Source: an uncultured Caldimonas sp.
GTDB lineage: Bacteria > Pseudomonadota > Gammaproteobacteria > Burkholderiales > Burkholderiaceae
Assembly: GCF_946480305.1 (NCBI RefSeq)
Contig: NZ_CAMLJQ010000005.1
Coordinates: 124,001-188,000, forward strand
Length of the DNA: 64,000 nucleotides
Direction of reading: 5' to 3'
Numbering within the stretch: position 1 is the first letter of the stretch; every line of letters starts with the position of its first letter. The notes beneath the pieces were generated by a model. That model was not told the origin of the DNA. It made no database searches and was given only the letters and a program-made list of their open reading frames with translations. The position numbers and the translations under genes are program-made. Shown in pieces: positions 15,759 to 25,020 of the stretch.

Positions 15759-18347
15759 TCAAGAAGCTGCGGCTGCCAGCTTGCGGGATTCCCGGCCGGA
15801 CCGCGCCCGCTGGGCGAACCACACGAAGGCGATCAACGCAAAGCCCGGGATGTACATCCAGTGCGCCGACGGACGATCCGCTGGCACCTTCACGGCTGCA
15901 ACGTCCCACCCGATCTCGAAGCCTGCCTTCTTGGCTGCGCTGCCGAAGCGCACGTTCGAGACCTGCACGCTCTCGCCGAGCGACGTGATGGTGATGCCCG
16001 CCTTCTGCAGCCGTTCACGGCCCGGCCCTGGCTCGCGCAACTGAACCGCCACGGTCTTGCGGATCTCGTCGCCTTCGATGTTGGTGCCATTGATCACCAG
16101 CACCAGGCGATCATTCTCGTCCAGCTTCTCAGCCACGCTGAAGACCTGGCTTGCCGGCACTTCCTCATAGGGCGCGGCCATCCTGTCCATGAACCAGTCG
16201 GGACGGAACAACGCGAAGGCGGCCACCAGCAGCAGCGCCGTCTCCCACCAGCGGCAGCGGTTGCGGAAGTACCGCATCGTGGCCGCGGCGAAAGCAAGCG
16301 AAGCGATGGTGCTGGCAATCGCCACGAGCCCGACCTCCCACCAGCCGTGCACGTCGATCAGCAGCAGCGCCGGATTGAACACGAACACGAACGGCAGCAC
16401 CACGGTGCGCATCGCGTAGATCGACCCCTGGACGCCGGTCTTGATCGCGTCTTCGCCCGAGATCGCCGCCGCGGCGAACGACGCCAGCCCGACTGGCGGC
16501 GTGATGTCGCCCATGATCCCGTAGTAGAAGACGAACAGATGCACCGCGATCAGCGGGATCACGAGGCCGGACTGCGCACCGAGTTCCACGATCACCGGCG
16601 CCATCAGCGAGGCCACCAGGATGTAGTTGGCCGTGGTCGGCACGCCGAGGCCGAGCACCAGGCAGACGAAGGCCGTGAACAGCAGCATCAGGATCACGTT
16701 GCCCTGCGAGACGACCTCGACGAAGTCGGTCATGCGCAGGCCCAGGCCGGTCAGGGTGATGCCGCCGACGATGATGCCTGCAGTGGCCGTCGCGATACCG
16801 ATGCCGATCATGTTGCGCGTGCCGTCGTTCAACCCCCGCACCACCTCGGACCAGCCCTGCTTGCACGCGCCGGCCAGTTCGCCTTCACCGCGGAACCAGC
16901 GCATCAGCGGACGCTGCGTGAGCATCAGCACCATCAGCACCGCCGTGGCCCAGAAGGCCGACAGCGACGGCGACATCTCCTCGATCATCAGGCACCAGAT
17001 CAGGATGCCGATGGGAATGAGGAAGTGCAGTCCTGCCCGCACCGTGGGCCAGGTCGGAGGCAGCACCGGGTTGTTGACGTCGATCTCCTCCGGCAGGTCG
17101 GGGTAACGGCTCGCGATGCGAAGCAGCCAGACATAGGCGGCAGCCAACAGGGCGCTGAGCACCCAGGGGGCGGCAGCACCGAGCAGGTTCTTCGCGGCAA
17201 GGGCGACCCAGTACACCAGACCGCACACCACGATCGTGCCCGAAACACCCAGGCCCCAGCTCGTGAGCTTCTGGCCGAAGCTGCGCTGGCGTGCCTTGGC
17301 CATCGGCTCCATGCCCATGCGCAGGGCCTCTAGATGCACGATGTAGAACAGCGCGATGTAGGAGATCACCGCGGGCAGGAATGCGTGCTTGACGATGTCG
17401 GTGTACGGGATGCCGACGTACTCGACCATCAGGAAAGCCGCGGCGCCCATCACGGGCGGCATGATCTGGCCGTTGACTGAAGAAGCCGTCTCGATGGCAC
17501 CCGCCTTGATGCCGCCATAGCCGGCTTTTTTCATCAGGGGAATGGTGAAGATGCCACCGGACACCACGTTCGACACCGAAGAGCCGGAGATCAGCCCGTT
17601 CAATCCCGAAGACACCACGGCCACCTTCGCCGGGCCGCCTCGAAGGTGGCCGAGCAATGCAAACGAGACCTGCATCATGTAGTTGCCGGCACCGGCACGG
17701 TCGAGCAGGGAGCCGAACAGCACGAAGATGAAGATGTACGACACCGATACGCCGAGGGCCACGCCGTAGACGCCTTCCGTCGTGAGCCACATGTGCGAGA
17801 CCATGCGCTCGAGCGATGCACCCTTGTGCGCGATCACGTCCGGCAGGTGCGGGCCGAGGAAGACATAGGCGAGGAAGACCATCGCGAGGATGGTCATCGG
17901 CAGGCCGACCGCGCGGCGCGTCGCCTCGAGCAGCAACAGCAGGCCGGCGCTCGCGGTCACGATGTCGAGCGTGGTGGGCTGACCCGGGCGGGTCGCGAGT
18001 TCACGGTAGAACAGCAGCAGGTACGCACCGGCGAAGGCAGCGACGGCCGCGAAAAGCCAGTCGAGCACCGGGATGTGGTCGCGCGCCGATCGTTTGGTGG
18101 CGGGATACGCCAGGAATGCAAGAAACAACGCCAGGCCCAGGTGCAGCGCGCGCGCCTCGGTGTCGTTCAGCAAGCCGATGCCGAGCGAGAACGGCAGCGG
18201 CGAGGCATACCAGAGCTGGAAAAGAGCCCACAGCAACGCCACGCCGAACACGACCCCTCCGCCCCACCCGCTGGCAGCCCGCCCTCCGGTGTCGGCCTCC
18301 GCCACCAGCTGCTGCAAGTCTGGTGCAGCCTTCTCAATGTCACTCAT
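15759..18347 (-). CDS. TRAP transporter fused 4TM/12TM permease with DUF3394
   Basis: 862 residues. The N-terminal ~200 residues match the small (DctQ-like) membrane part and the middle ~450 the large (DctM-like) permease with many transmembrane helices. The C-terminal soluble region followed by a last helix corresponds to DUF3394, typical for TAXI-type TRAP permeases. It uses an ion gradient to import substrate delivered by the TAXI binding protein encoded just upstream. The start at 18347 has AAGGA at good spacing. The 94-bp gap to the binding-protein gene contains a strong hairpin. Substrate unknown. Confidence 0.92.
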   Translation of the reverse strand: MSDIEKAAPDLQQLVAEADTGGRAASGWGGGVVFGVALLWALFQLWYASPLPFSLGIGLLNDTEARALHLGLALFLAFLAYPATKRSARDHIPVLDWLFAAVAAFAGAYLLLFYRELATRPGQPTTLDIVTASAGLLLLLEATRRAVGLPMTILAMVFLAYVFLGPHLPDVIAHKGASLERMVSHMWLTTEGVYGVALGVSVSYIFIFVLFGSLLDRAGAGNYMMQVSFALLGHLRGGPAKVAVVSSGLNGLISGSSVSNVVSGGIFTIPLMKKAGYGGIKAGAIETASSVNGQIMPPVMGAAAFLMVEYVGIPYTDIVKHAFLPAVISYIALFYIVHLEALRMGMEPMAKARQRSFGQKLTSWGLGVSGTIVVCGLVYWVALAAKNLLGAAAPWVLSALLAAAYVWLLRIASRYPDLPEEIDVNNPVLPPTWPTVRAGLHFLIPIGILIWCLMIEEMSPSLSAFWATAVLMVLMLTQRPLMRWFRGEGELAGACKQGWSEVVRGLNDGTRNMIGIGIATATAGIIVGGITLTGLGLRMTDFVEVVSQGNVILMLLFTAFVCLVLGLGVPTTANYILVASLMAPVIVELGAQSGLVIPLIAVHLFVFYYGIMGDITPPVGLASFAAAAISGEDAIKTGVQGSIYAMRTVVLPFVFVFNPALLLIDVHGWWEVGLVAIASTIASLAFAAATMRYFRNRCRWWETALLLVAAFALFRPDWFMDRMAAPYEEVPASQVFSVAEKLDENDRLVLVINGTNIEGDEIRKTVAVQLREPGPGRERLQKAGITITSLGESVQVSNVRFGSAAKKAGFEIGWDVAAVKVPADRPSAHWMYIPGFALIAFVWFAQRARSGRESRKLAAAAS

Positions 18348-18365
18348 CTTCGTTCCTTCCAAGGC

Positions 18366-18400
18366 GCGAGACGGGCGGCCCAAGGGCCACCCCGTCTCGC
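18366..18400 (-). promoter_or_regulatory. Strong intercistronic hairpin between TAXI and TRAP permease genes
   Basis: Arms GCGAGACGGG (18366-18375) and CCCGTCTCGC (18391-18400) are perfectly complementary, with an inner GGCCC-AA-GGGCC stem. There is no T-run after it. It may stabilise the upstream binding-protein transcript or attenuate permease expression, which would give more binding protein than permease. Confidence 0.6.
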
Positions 18401-18441
18401 CGGGTAAGCGCTACGGCCTCATGCAAGGCCGTCCGCAACCG

Positions 18442-19434
18442 TCACTTGATCCAGCCGCGTTCCCGGTAGTAGCGCGCCGCACCCTCGTGCAGCGGAGCCG
18501 ACAGGCCGTCCTTGATCATGTTCTCGGGCTTCAGGTTGGCAAGCGCCGGATGCAGTTTCTTGAAGTCGTCGAAGTTGTCGAACACCGCCTTCACGACGGC
18601 ATAGATCGTGTCGGCAGGCACCTTGGAAGAGCTGACGAACGTGGCCAGCACGCCGTAGGTGTGGGTCTCCTGGGGGTTGTTGGGGTACAGCCCGCCCGGG
18701 ATCACCGCCTTGGCGTAGTAGGCGTTCTCCTTGACCAGCTTGTCGACGGCCGGTCCGGTCAGCGACACGAGCTGCGCGCCGCACGTGGTGGCCGGATCCT
18801 GGATGTTCGCGGAAGGGTGGCCCACCGCGTAGAAGAAGCCGTCGATCTTGCCGTCGCACAGCGCGGGGCCGTGTTCGTCGGCCTTCAGTTCCGCGGCCAG
18901 TCCCAGGGTGCTGAGCTTCCAGCCCATCGCGCTGAGCAACTCCTCCATCGAGGCCCGCGTGCCCGATCCCGGGTTGCCTACGTTGAAGCGCTTGCCTTTG
19001 AAGTCCTCGAACTTCTTGATGCCGGCATCCTTGCGCGCAACCACCGTGAAGGGCTCGGGATGCAGCGAGAACACCGCCCGCAGATCACCGTATGCCCCGC
19101 TGTCCTTGAACTGGCCGACGCCCTTCAGCGCGTTGTAGTGCACGTCGCTCTGCGCCACGCCCATGTCGAGCTCACCGGCCTTGATCGTGTTGATGTTGAA
19201 CACCGAACCGCCCGTCGACTCCACCGAGCAGCGGATGTTGTGCTTGGCGCGATCCTTGTTGACGAGACGACAGATCGCACCGCCTGCTGCGTAGTAGACG
19301 CCGGTGACACCGCCGGTGCCGATCGTCACGAACTTCTGCTGTGCGAGGGCGCCGCTCCACGGCATCGACAGCGACGCGAGGGCGACGGCAGCGAGGGTCG
19401 CGCGCAGGGGCGATTTCTTTAGTTGGTGAGTCAC
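18442..19434 (-). CDS. TAXI family TRAP transporter solute-binding protein
   Basis: 330 residues from a GTG start with AAGGAG eight bases upstream. A signal peptide ([20 protein letters not shown] then cleavage after ALA) leads into [19 protein letters not shown], the TAXI hallmark. It is a periplasmic receptor feeding the fused permease downstream. TAXI receptors often bind glutamate, other amino acids or dicarboxylates. The neighbouring aminotransferase and BKACE suggest an amino acid or amino-acid-derived acid. Ligand not derivable from sequence. Confidence 0.93.
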   Translation of the reverse strand: MTHQLKKSPLRATLAAVALASLSMPWSGALAQQKFVTIGTGGVTGVYYAAGGAICRLVNKDRAKHNIRCSVESTGGSVFNINTIKAGELDMGVAQSDVHYNALKGVGQFKDSGAYGDLRAVFSLHPEPFTVVARKDAGIKKFEDFKGKRFNVGNPGSGTRASMEELLSAMGWKLSTLGLAAELKADEHGPALCDGKIDGFFYAVGHPSANIQDPATTCGAQLVSLTGPAVDKLVKENAYYAKAVIPGGLYPNNPQETHTYGVLATFVSSSKVPADTIYAVVKAVFDNFDDFKKLHPALANLKPENMIKDGLSAPLHEGAARYYRERGWIK

Positions 19435-19471
19435 TTTTTTGTCTCCTTGGGTTGGTGAAGGGTGACGGGAT

Positions 19472-20347
19472 TCAGACGCCGAAGAACCGGTCGCGCGTCT
19501 GACGACAGGACGCACGGGGGATGCCCATGACGTCGAGCGTGTGGGCCATGCGGATCACCTGCACGGCGTTGTCGGGCGCAGCGCTGCCGTCGGGCAGGTG
19601 CACGTTGTTCTCGAAACCGATGCGCACGCCGCCCCCCATCGCGGCGGCTGCCGTGAGACAGGCAGCTTCGGTGGACCCGAACGCGCAGGCAGACCAGTTC
19701 CAGTGCGGCGGCAGCACCGCGAGCAGCGGCAGCAGGTCGCGCGGGTGGCCCGCACGCCGCGATGCATAGGATCCGAGCACGAACAGCACCTCGGGGCAGC
19801 CCTGCAACGCGCCGCCCGCTGCATGCAGCGCGACCAGCCGCGACAGGTCGGCCGGGTCGTAGACGATGAACTGCACCGCGGTCCCGGCCCGCTTCAGGTG
19901 CTCGATGAACCCGCAGGCGCGCGACAGCACCGACTCGTCGGCCAGCAGCTCACGCACCGCGATCGACACGGCCTCGGGCTGCACCGCCTCGACCGCGGCG
20001 ATCTGTTCCAGCGGGCTGTAGCGACCGACGGCCTCCGTGGTCATCTGCAGCACCAGGCCCGGGCCGACGCGCTGGCGGATGGCCGCGAAGGCTTCGCGGT
20101 AGCGGCCGGCGTCGAGCGTGTGGCCACCGGCATCGTCGCGCACGTGGACGTGGAACCACGTCGCACCGGCGGCCAGGCACGAGGCAGCACAGTCTGCAAG
20201 TTCGTCCGCGGCGATCGGCAGCGCATGGTGGTCCCGCTGGGAACGGCGCGCGCCGTTCGGCGCCACACCGATCGGCACCGGCTTCCAGCTGTGCGCGCTG
20301 GCCGGCCATTCGGCCGGCACGCTGCCCGACGGCAACTGCACGCTCAT
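19472..20347 (-). CDS. BKACE family beta-keto acid cleavage enzyme
   Basis: 291 residues starting MSVQLPSGS. The zinc-site motif FHVHVRDD and the [13 protein letters not shown]-terminal segment are typical of the BKACE (DUF849, formerly Kce) family. These enzymes condense a beta-keto acid with acetyl-CoA and release acetoacetate (or an analogue) and a new CoA ester. The gene overlaps the aminotransferase stop (ATGA), so the aminotransferase probably supplies its beta-keto substrate. An upstream in-frame extension overlaps the aminotransferase and is not protein-like. Confidence 0.9.
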   Translation of the reverse strand: MSVQLPSGSVPAEWPASAHSWKPVPIGVAPNGARRSQRDHHALPIAADELADCAASCLAAGATWFHVHVRDDAGGHTLDAGRYREAFAAIRQRVGPGLVLQMTTEAVGRYSPLEQIAAVEAVQPEAVSIAVRELLADESVLSRACGFIEHLKRAGTAVQFIVYDPADLSRLVALHAAGGALQGCPEVLFVLGSYASRRAGHPRDLLPLLAVLPPHWNWSACAFGSTEAACLTAAAAMGGGVRIGFENNVHLPDGSAAPDNAVQVIRMAHTLDVMGIPRASCRQTRDRFFGV

Positions 20348-21690
20348 GCTGCACTCCCGGCCGGCAGCTCCGACAGCGCACCATGAACGGCCGCGGTCAG
20401 GCGCTCGACGATCGCATCGAGATCGGCATCGGTGACGATGAACGGCGGCGCCAGCAGCACATGGTCGCCGCACTTGCCGTCGATCGTGCCCCCCATCGGG
20501 TAGACCATCAACCCGTGCCGCATCGCCTCCCGCTTGATGCGGGCGTGCAGTTTCAGGTGCGCGTCGAACGGTTGTTTGCTGTCGCGGTCGCGCACGAACT
20601 CCAGCGCCTGGAACAGCCCGCGCCCGCGGATGTCGCCCACGTGAGGGTGCTGGCCGAAGGCCGCCTGCAGGCGTGTTGCCAGCGCGTCACCCTGGCGGCG
20701 CACGGCCGCGAGCAGCCCGTCGCGCTGGATGATGCGCTGCACCGCGAGCGCCGCGGCGCAGGCCACCGGGTGGCCGATGTAGGTGTGCCCGTGCTGGAAC
20801 ATGCCGCTGCCGCGCGTGAACGCCTCGACGATGCGCCCCTGCGCCAGCACCGCGCCGATCGGCTGGTAGCCGCCGCCCAGCCCCTTGGCGATGGTCATCA
20901 GGTCGGGCACCACGCCTTCCTGTTCGCACGCATGCAAGGTGCCGGTGCGGCCCATGCCGCACATCACCTCGTCGAGGATCAGCAGGATGCCGTGCCGGTC
21001 GCACAGCTCGCGCACCCCCCGCAGGTAGCCGGGCGCCGGCACCAGGGCACCAGCGGTGGCGCCGACCACCGTTTCGGCAACGAAGGCGATCACCGAATCG
21101 CCGCCGAGCGCCTCGATGGCCGCTTCGAGTTCCTGCACCAGCCGCGCGCCGTATTGCTGCGGCGTCTCGTCGGCGCGGCGATCACGGTATTCGTAGCAGG
21201 GCGACACGTGCGTGACGCCCATCAGCAAGGGCGCGAACTGCGTGCGCCGCCACTGGTTGCCGCCCACCGCCAGCGCGCCCAGCGTGTTGCCGTGGTAGCT
21301 CTGGCGCCTGGCGATGAAATGCCGGCGCTGCGGTTGGCCGATCTCGACGAAGTACTGCCGCGCCATCTTGAGCGCGGCCTCCACCGCCTCGGAGCCTCCG
21401 GAGACGAAGTAGGCGCGGCTCATGCCGGCCGGCGCATGGCGGATCAGCTCGGCCGCCAGCTCCTCGGCCGCTTCGGTGGTGAAGAAGCTGGTGTGCGCAT
21501 AGGCCACGCGGTCGATTTGCCGGTGCATCGCCTCGAGCACCTCGGGGTGGCCATGGCCCAGGCAGGACACGGCCGCTCCGCCACAAGCGTCGAGGTACTG
21601 CCGACCGTCGGCATCCGTGAACGTGATGCGCTCGGCCGAGACGACAACGGGGAGCCGGCTGTCGAGCTGACGATGAAAAACGTGGGTCAT
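20344..21690 (-). CDS. Class III PLP-dependent aminotransferase
   Basis: 448 residues. It has the class-III fold signatures FVSGGSEAVEAALKMARQ and LILDEVMCGMGRTG, and the PLP lysine in AKGLGGGYQP. It acts on omega- or beta-amino acids. Being translationally coupled to both the RpiR regulator upstream (ATGA) and BKACE downstream (ATGA), it probably converts an imported beta-amino acid to the beta-keto acid that BKACE cleaves. The exact substrate is inference. Confidence 0.92.
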   Translation of the reverse strand: MTHVFHRQLDSRLPVVVSAERITFTDADGRQYLDACGGAAVSCLGHGHPEVLEAMHRQIDRVAYAHTSFFTTEAAEELAAELIRHAPAGMSRAYFVSGGSEAVEAALKMARQYFVEIGQPQRRHFIARRQSYHGNTLGALAVGGNQWRRTQFAPLLMGVTHVSPCYEYRDRRADETPQQYGARLVQELEAAIEALGGDSVIAFVAETVVGATAGALVPAPGYLRGVRELCDRHGILLILDEVMCGMGRTGTLHACEQEGVVPDLMTIAKGLGGGYQPIGAVLAQGRIVEAFTRGSGMFQHGHTYIGHPVACAAALAVQRIIQRDGLLAAVRRQGDALATRLQAAFGQHPHVGDIRGRGLFQALEFVRDRDSKQPFDAHLKLHARIKREAMRHGLMVYPMGGTIDGKCGDHVLLAPPFIVTDADLDAIVERLTAAVHGALSELPAGSAA

Positions 21691-22625
21691 TGCTCTGATT
21701 TCCTGATGGGACGTTCCCAGTACGCGCGGCTCGCCTTCAGCTGGGCTCGCCGTTCTGCCAGGCGTTGCTGCACCAGCGCGCCGCCGCGTTCAGCCACGGC
21801 CGCGACCAGCGATTCGGCCAACGCCTGAGCGCCGGTCATCGATTGAAAGAACGAAGGCGATTCCGCCTGGAACAGCAACACGTGCTGGGCCGAGCGTGCA
21901 ATGGGCGAGAGGGAGCTGTCGGTCAGCGCGATCACCGGCACGCCAGCGGCGCGAGCCTGCGCCACCACCTCGACCGTCTGACGCGTGTAGGGCATCTGGC
22001 CGACCGCCACGAGCGTGTCTTCGGCGCCGAGCTGCGCGGCATGATCGACCAGCGTGCCGCCGAGGTCGGTGGCGAGCACGCCGTTGCGCGCCAGCATGCT
22101 GTACGTATAGAACAGGTGATACGCCACGCCCATGCTGCCGCGCAGGCCGACGAACAGCACCCGCCGGGCGGCGAGCATGGTGTCGGCCGCGGCCTGCAGC
22201 TTGGTCGCCGCATTGGCGATGACGACCGATTCGACGTTGTTGCGTTGCGATTCGTTCAGGCGCGCGAGGCGCTCGCCCGCCACGCCCGCCTGCGACGATG
22301 CGGCCGGCCGGGTGACGTAGTTGTCGCGGCCGGCACGCGCCAGGGCGCGCTGATAGGGCTCGCGGAAGGCCTCGAAGCCCTCGAAACCGAGCGTCTGAGC
22401 CAGGCGGGTCATGGTCGCCGGTGCCACGCCCGCGCGCTTGGCCGAGGCACGCATCGACTGCAGGCCCAGCTCGGTCGGGTGCTGCTGCGCCCAGCGCGCG
22501 GCACGCTGCAGCTCGGGGCTCAGTGCGTCGAAATGGCGATCGATCAGCTGGGCGATGTCGTGGGTGTTCACGGATGACGAGGCGTGTCGGCGCCATTGAA
22601 ACGACTGTTTCATGCTACCAATCAT
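21687..22625 (-). CDS. MurR/RpiR family transcriptional regulator
   Basis: 312 residues if started at 22625. There is an N-terminal HTH_6 domain (ASAKRAGVAPATMTRLAQTLGF region, about 60-85) and a C-terminal SIS domain (about 130-280: VLFVGLRGSMGVAYHLF, VGQMPYTRQTVEVV, ALTDSSLSPIA). SIS domains in this family sense phosphosugars or other catabolites. It is first in the operon with aminotransferase, BKACE and TRAP genes. Starts at 22613 (ATG) or 22571 (GTG) are possible, and none has a strong ribosome site. The first codons overlap a twin palindromic operator, suggesting tight autoregulation. Confidence 0.88.
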   Translation of the reverse strand: MIGSMKQSFQWRRHASSSVNTHDIAQLIDRHFDALSPELQRAARWAQQHPTELGLQSMRASAKRAGVAPATMTRLAQTLGFEGFEAFREPYQRALARAGRDNYVTRPAASSQAGVAGERLARLNESQRNNVESVVIANAATKLQAAADTMLAARRVLFVGLRGSMGVAYHLFYTYSMLARNGVLATDLGGTLVDHAAQLGAEDTLVAVGQMPYTRQTVEVVAQARAAGVPVIALTDSSLSPIARSAQHVLLFQAESPSFFQSMTGAQALAESLVAAVAERGGALVQQRLAERRAQLKASRAYWERPIRKSEQ

Positions 22626-22643
22626 GAATCACTCGTTTCAATG
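22594..22643. promoter_or_regulatory. Twin palindromic operator of the RpiR/LysR divergent region
   Basis: Two 16-bp palindromes, TGAAACGACTGTTTCA (22597-22612) and TGAATCACTCGTTTCA (22625-22640), lie 28 bp apart centre to centre. Together they form a 50-bp inverted repeat whose outer 11 bp (CATTGAAACGA / TCGTTTCAATG) are perfect. The site overlaps the RpiR start region and is about 100 bp before LysR. It is a likely cooperative site for the dimeric or tetrameric RpiR protein. Confidence 0.7.
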
Positions 22644-22737
22644 CCGATCGGGTTGGGTTTTCCCTGGTTCTTCATGCGTTGTTTGCATGAGCCGCCACAT
22701 GATGCTTCCCGGCAGCCCCGCCGCTACCATCCGCGCC

Positions 22738-23721
22738 ATGCGCATCCGCTACATCGAAGTCTTCTTTGCGGTCATGCAATGCGGAACGGTCAAGGGCGCC
22801 GCGGACATGCTGCACATCACGCAGCCCGCTGCGACGCGCCTGCTGCAGCAGGCCGAGCGCCACGCGGGCTTTGCGCTGTTCCAGCGCATCAAGGGCCGGC
22901 TGGTGCCCACCCGGGAAGCGCGAGCGCTCTACCCGGACGTGGAACAGCTGTATCTCAAGCTCGACGGCATCCGGCGCCTCGTGGACAACCTCGCCCATGG
23001 CGAGGGCGGCGTGCTGCGGGTGCTGTGCGTGCCCAGCCTGTCGCAGGACTGGTTGCCCCGCGCACTGGCGCGGGTGATGCAGCGCCACCGCGATCTGCGG
23101 CTGTCGGTGCGCACGCTGCACTCGCGGCAGATCGTCGACGCGCTCGTGCTGCGCGAGGCCGATGTGGGCTTTGCCTTCGAAGCGCCGCAGCACCCTGCAC
23201 TGGTCGCGCAGCCGCTGACCCAGGGCCGGCTGGTGTGCGCCGGCCCGTCGCTCGGGCGCGAGCGCGTCACGCTCGAAGAGCTGGCGCAGCTGCCGGTGAT
23301 CGACCTGGACGCGTCCGACCCGCTCGGGCGCCTGCTGCACAACGCCCGTACCGTGCAAGGCATCGAGCTGAGCACCCGCGTGCTCGCGCACAGCCATCAC
23401 ACGGCGATGGCGCTTGCACGCGAGGGCATGGGTGTGGCGCTGGTCGACTCGTTCACCGGGCGCGCCGCACAGGCGACGCTCGGCCTCGACGTGGCGGTGG
23501 TGGAACCCGAGATCGCGATCACCGTGCATGCGATGCAACTGCACGATGCACCGACGAGTGCGGTGGTGCGTCATCTGATCGACTCCATGGCTGCCGTACT
23601 GCAGGCGCCCGCGGCTACACCGCTGCCAGCGGCGAACGCGCGAACGGTTGCAACTGCCGCAGAGGCTCCCGCCTTGCCAGAAGATCGGCCAGCAGCGCGG
23701 CGGAACCGAAAGCGAGCGTGA
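22738..23721 (+). CDS. LysR family transcriptional regulator
   Basis: 327 residues. N-terminal HTH (VFFAVMQCGTVKGAADMLHITQPAATRLL, residues ~8-36) and a C-terminal substrate-binding domain in two lobes. It has a ~30-residue Ala-rich C-terminal extension running over the 3' end of the convergent DadA-like gene by 107 bp, unusual for the family. It is divergent from the RpiR operon and faces the oxidase gene, so it probably regulates one of these. The start at 22738 fits the family N-terminus MRIRYIEVFFAV. Confidence 0.9.
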   Translation: MRIRYIEVFFAVMQCGTVKGAADMLHITQPAATRLLQQAERHAGFALFQRIKGRLVPTREARALYPDVEQLYLKLDGIRRLVDNLAHGEGGVLRVLCVPSLSQDWLPRALARVMQRHRDLRLSVRTLHSRQIVDALVLREADVGFAFEAPQHPALVAQPLTQGRLVCAGPSLGRERVTLEELAQLPVIDLDASDPLGRLLHNARTVQGIELSTRVLAHSHHTAMALAREGMGVALVDSFTGRAAQATLGLDVAVVEPEIAITVHAMQLHDAPTSAVVRHLIDSMAAVLQAPAATPLPAANARTVATAAEAPALPEDRPAARRNRKRA

Positions 23722-24907
23722 AGCCGAGCGCGCCGTGCCCCGTGTTGGCATAGACGTTCTGCCAGCGACGCACGCGGCCGATGTACGGCAGGCCGGTGGG
23801 CGTCATCGGGCGCAGGCCGGCCCACGGCGAGAGGTCGCCCACGTCGACCGCTGCCTGAAACCCGAACACCGCCGATGCGGCCTGCGAAAGCTGGCCCAGG
23901 CGCGCGCGGTCCAATGACACGTCCCGCCGGCCCAGCTCGGCGATGCCCGCCACACGCAGCCTGGCATCGGCACCGCTGCCCAGTGGCGCGAACACGACCT
24001 TGCGTGCGCTGTCGGTGATGCTGCACTGCGGATACCGCCGCAGCGCCGCGCGATCGATCTCGAGGCTGTAGCCTTTCAGGGCTTCGATCGGCAAGCGCAC
24101 GCCCAGCGGCGCCAGCAGCTCGTTGCTGCCGATTCCGCAAGCCACCACGACGGCTTCGGCGCGCAGTTGCTCCTCGCCATGCAGCAGGCGCACCTGCACG
24201 GAGCGCACTCGGCCGCCGTCTGTCTCCCACCCGGTGATGCGCGCGCCAAGCAGCGTGCGGCAACGCGGGTGGCGTGACACCTCCTTGAACAGCGCCAGAC
24301 AGACCTTGCGGCAGTCCGCGACTTCCTCATCCGGGGTGTAGATGCCGCCGGCGAGGGGCACGCCTTCCAACGCAGGCTCGCGTGCGACGCAGGTTTGCGC
24401 ATCCCATGCCTGCTGCCGGCAGCCCCACCGGGCCTGCAAGGCCATCTGCCGTTGGGCCGCGCCAAATGCCGCGGGCGAGCGGTACACCACGAGCTTGCCG
24501 TTGCGCCGGTGATCGAGGCCCTGAGGCCCGCTGCCTGCCATCCATTCATGCAGCTGCTGCCGACTCAACTCGGCGAGCTGCAGCAGGGCATGCGTGGTGC
24601 GCTCGACCTGACGATGCCGGCATGCCCACAGGAACTGCAATCCCCACGCCATGAAACGGGGCGACAACGAGAGCTGCACGCGCAGCGGTGAATGAGCGTC
24701 CGTCAGCAGGGCCGGCAGCTCGCGCAGCACGGCCGGTGTCGCCAGCGGTGCCACGTAGGCGTAGCTCAGTTGTGCGCCGTTCTGCCCGCTCGCGCCGGAG
24801 GCCGGTTGCTCGGCCTCATCCAGCAGCGTGACCTCATGCCCGGCATCGAGCAGTGCGCGGGCCGTACACAGGCCGATGATTCCCGCGCCGATGACCACCG
24901 CATGCAT
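23615..24907 (-). CDS. DadA-like FAD-dependent D-amino acid dehydrogenase
   Basis: 430 residues. The dinucleotide-binding motif VIGAGIIGL is at residues 5-13 and the C-terminal FAD site segment is GLRPMTPTGLPYIGR. This is the DAO superfamily, closest in layout to DadA (oxidative deamination of D-amino acids to keto acids, electrons to the membrane quinone pool). Its 3' end overlaps the LysR gene on the other strand. With the neighbouring aminotransferase, BKACE and TRAP genes it suggests a locus for unusual amino acids. Sarcosine- or glycine-oxidase-like activity cannot be excluded. Confidence 0.85.
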   Translation of the reverse strand: MHAVVIGAGIIGLCTARALLDAGHEVTLLDEAEQPASGASGQNGAQLSYAYVAPLATPAVLRELPALLTDAHSPLRVQLSLSPRFMAWGLQFLWACRHRQVERTTHALLQLAELSRQQLHEWMAGSGPQGLDHRRNGKLVVYRSPAAFGAAQRQMALQARWGCRQQAWDAQTCVAREPALEGVPLAGGIYTPDEEVADCRKVCLALFKEVSRHPRCRTLLGARITGWETDGGRVRSVQVRLLHGEEQLRAEAVVVACGIGSNELLAPLGVRLPIEALKGYSLEIDRAALRRYPQCSITDSARKVVFAPLGSGADARLRVAGIAELGRRDVSLDRARLGQLSQAASAVFGFQAAVDVGDLSPWAGLRPMTPTGLPYIGRVRRWQNVYANTGHGALGFTLAFGSAALLADLLARREPLRQLQPFARSPLAAV

Positions 24908-25020
24908 GCAACTGCCTCCACGTGTTGACGTGCAGGCAGTCTAGGGAGCGAGCCGCCGCCGGTCGATTGCCGAATCGTGCGTGGGGTATGCCTTCAGTGC
25001 ATGCGCCGGGTGTGGCGGCG

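Noticed and set aside
23615..23721. 107-bp overlap of the LysR and DadA-like 3' ends as a sign of a frameshift
   Set aside because: Both proteins reach their expected C-terminal motifs before the overlap; the LysR extension is Ala-rich and harmless, so a long tail is the simpler reading.
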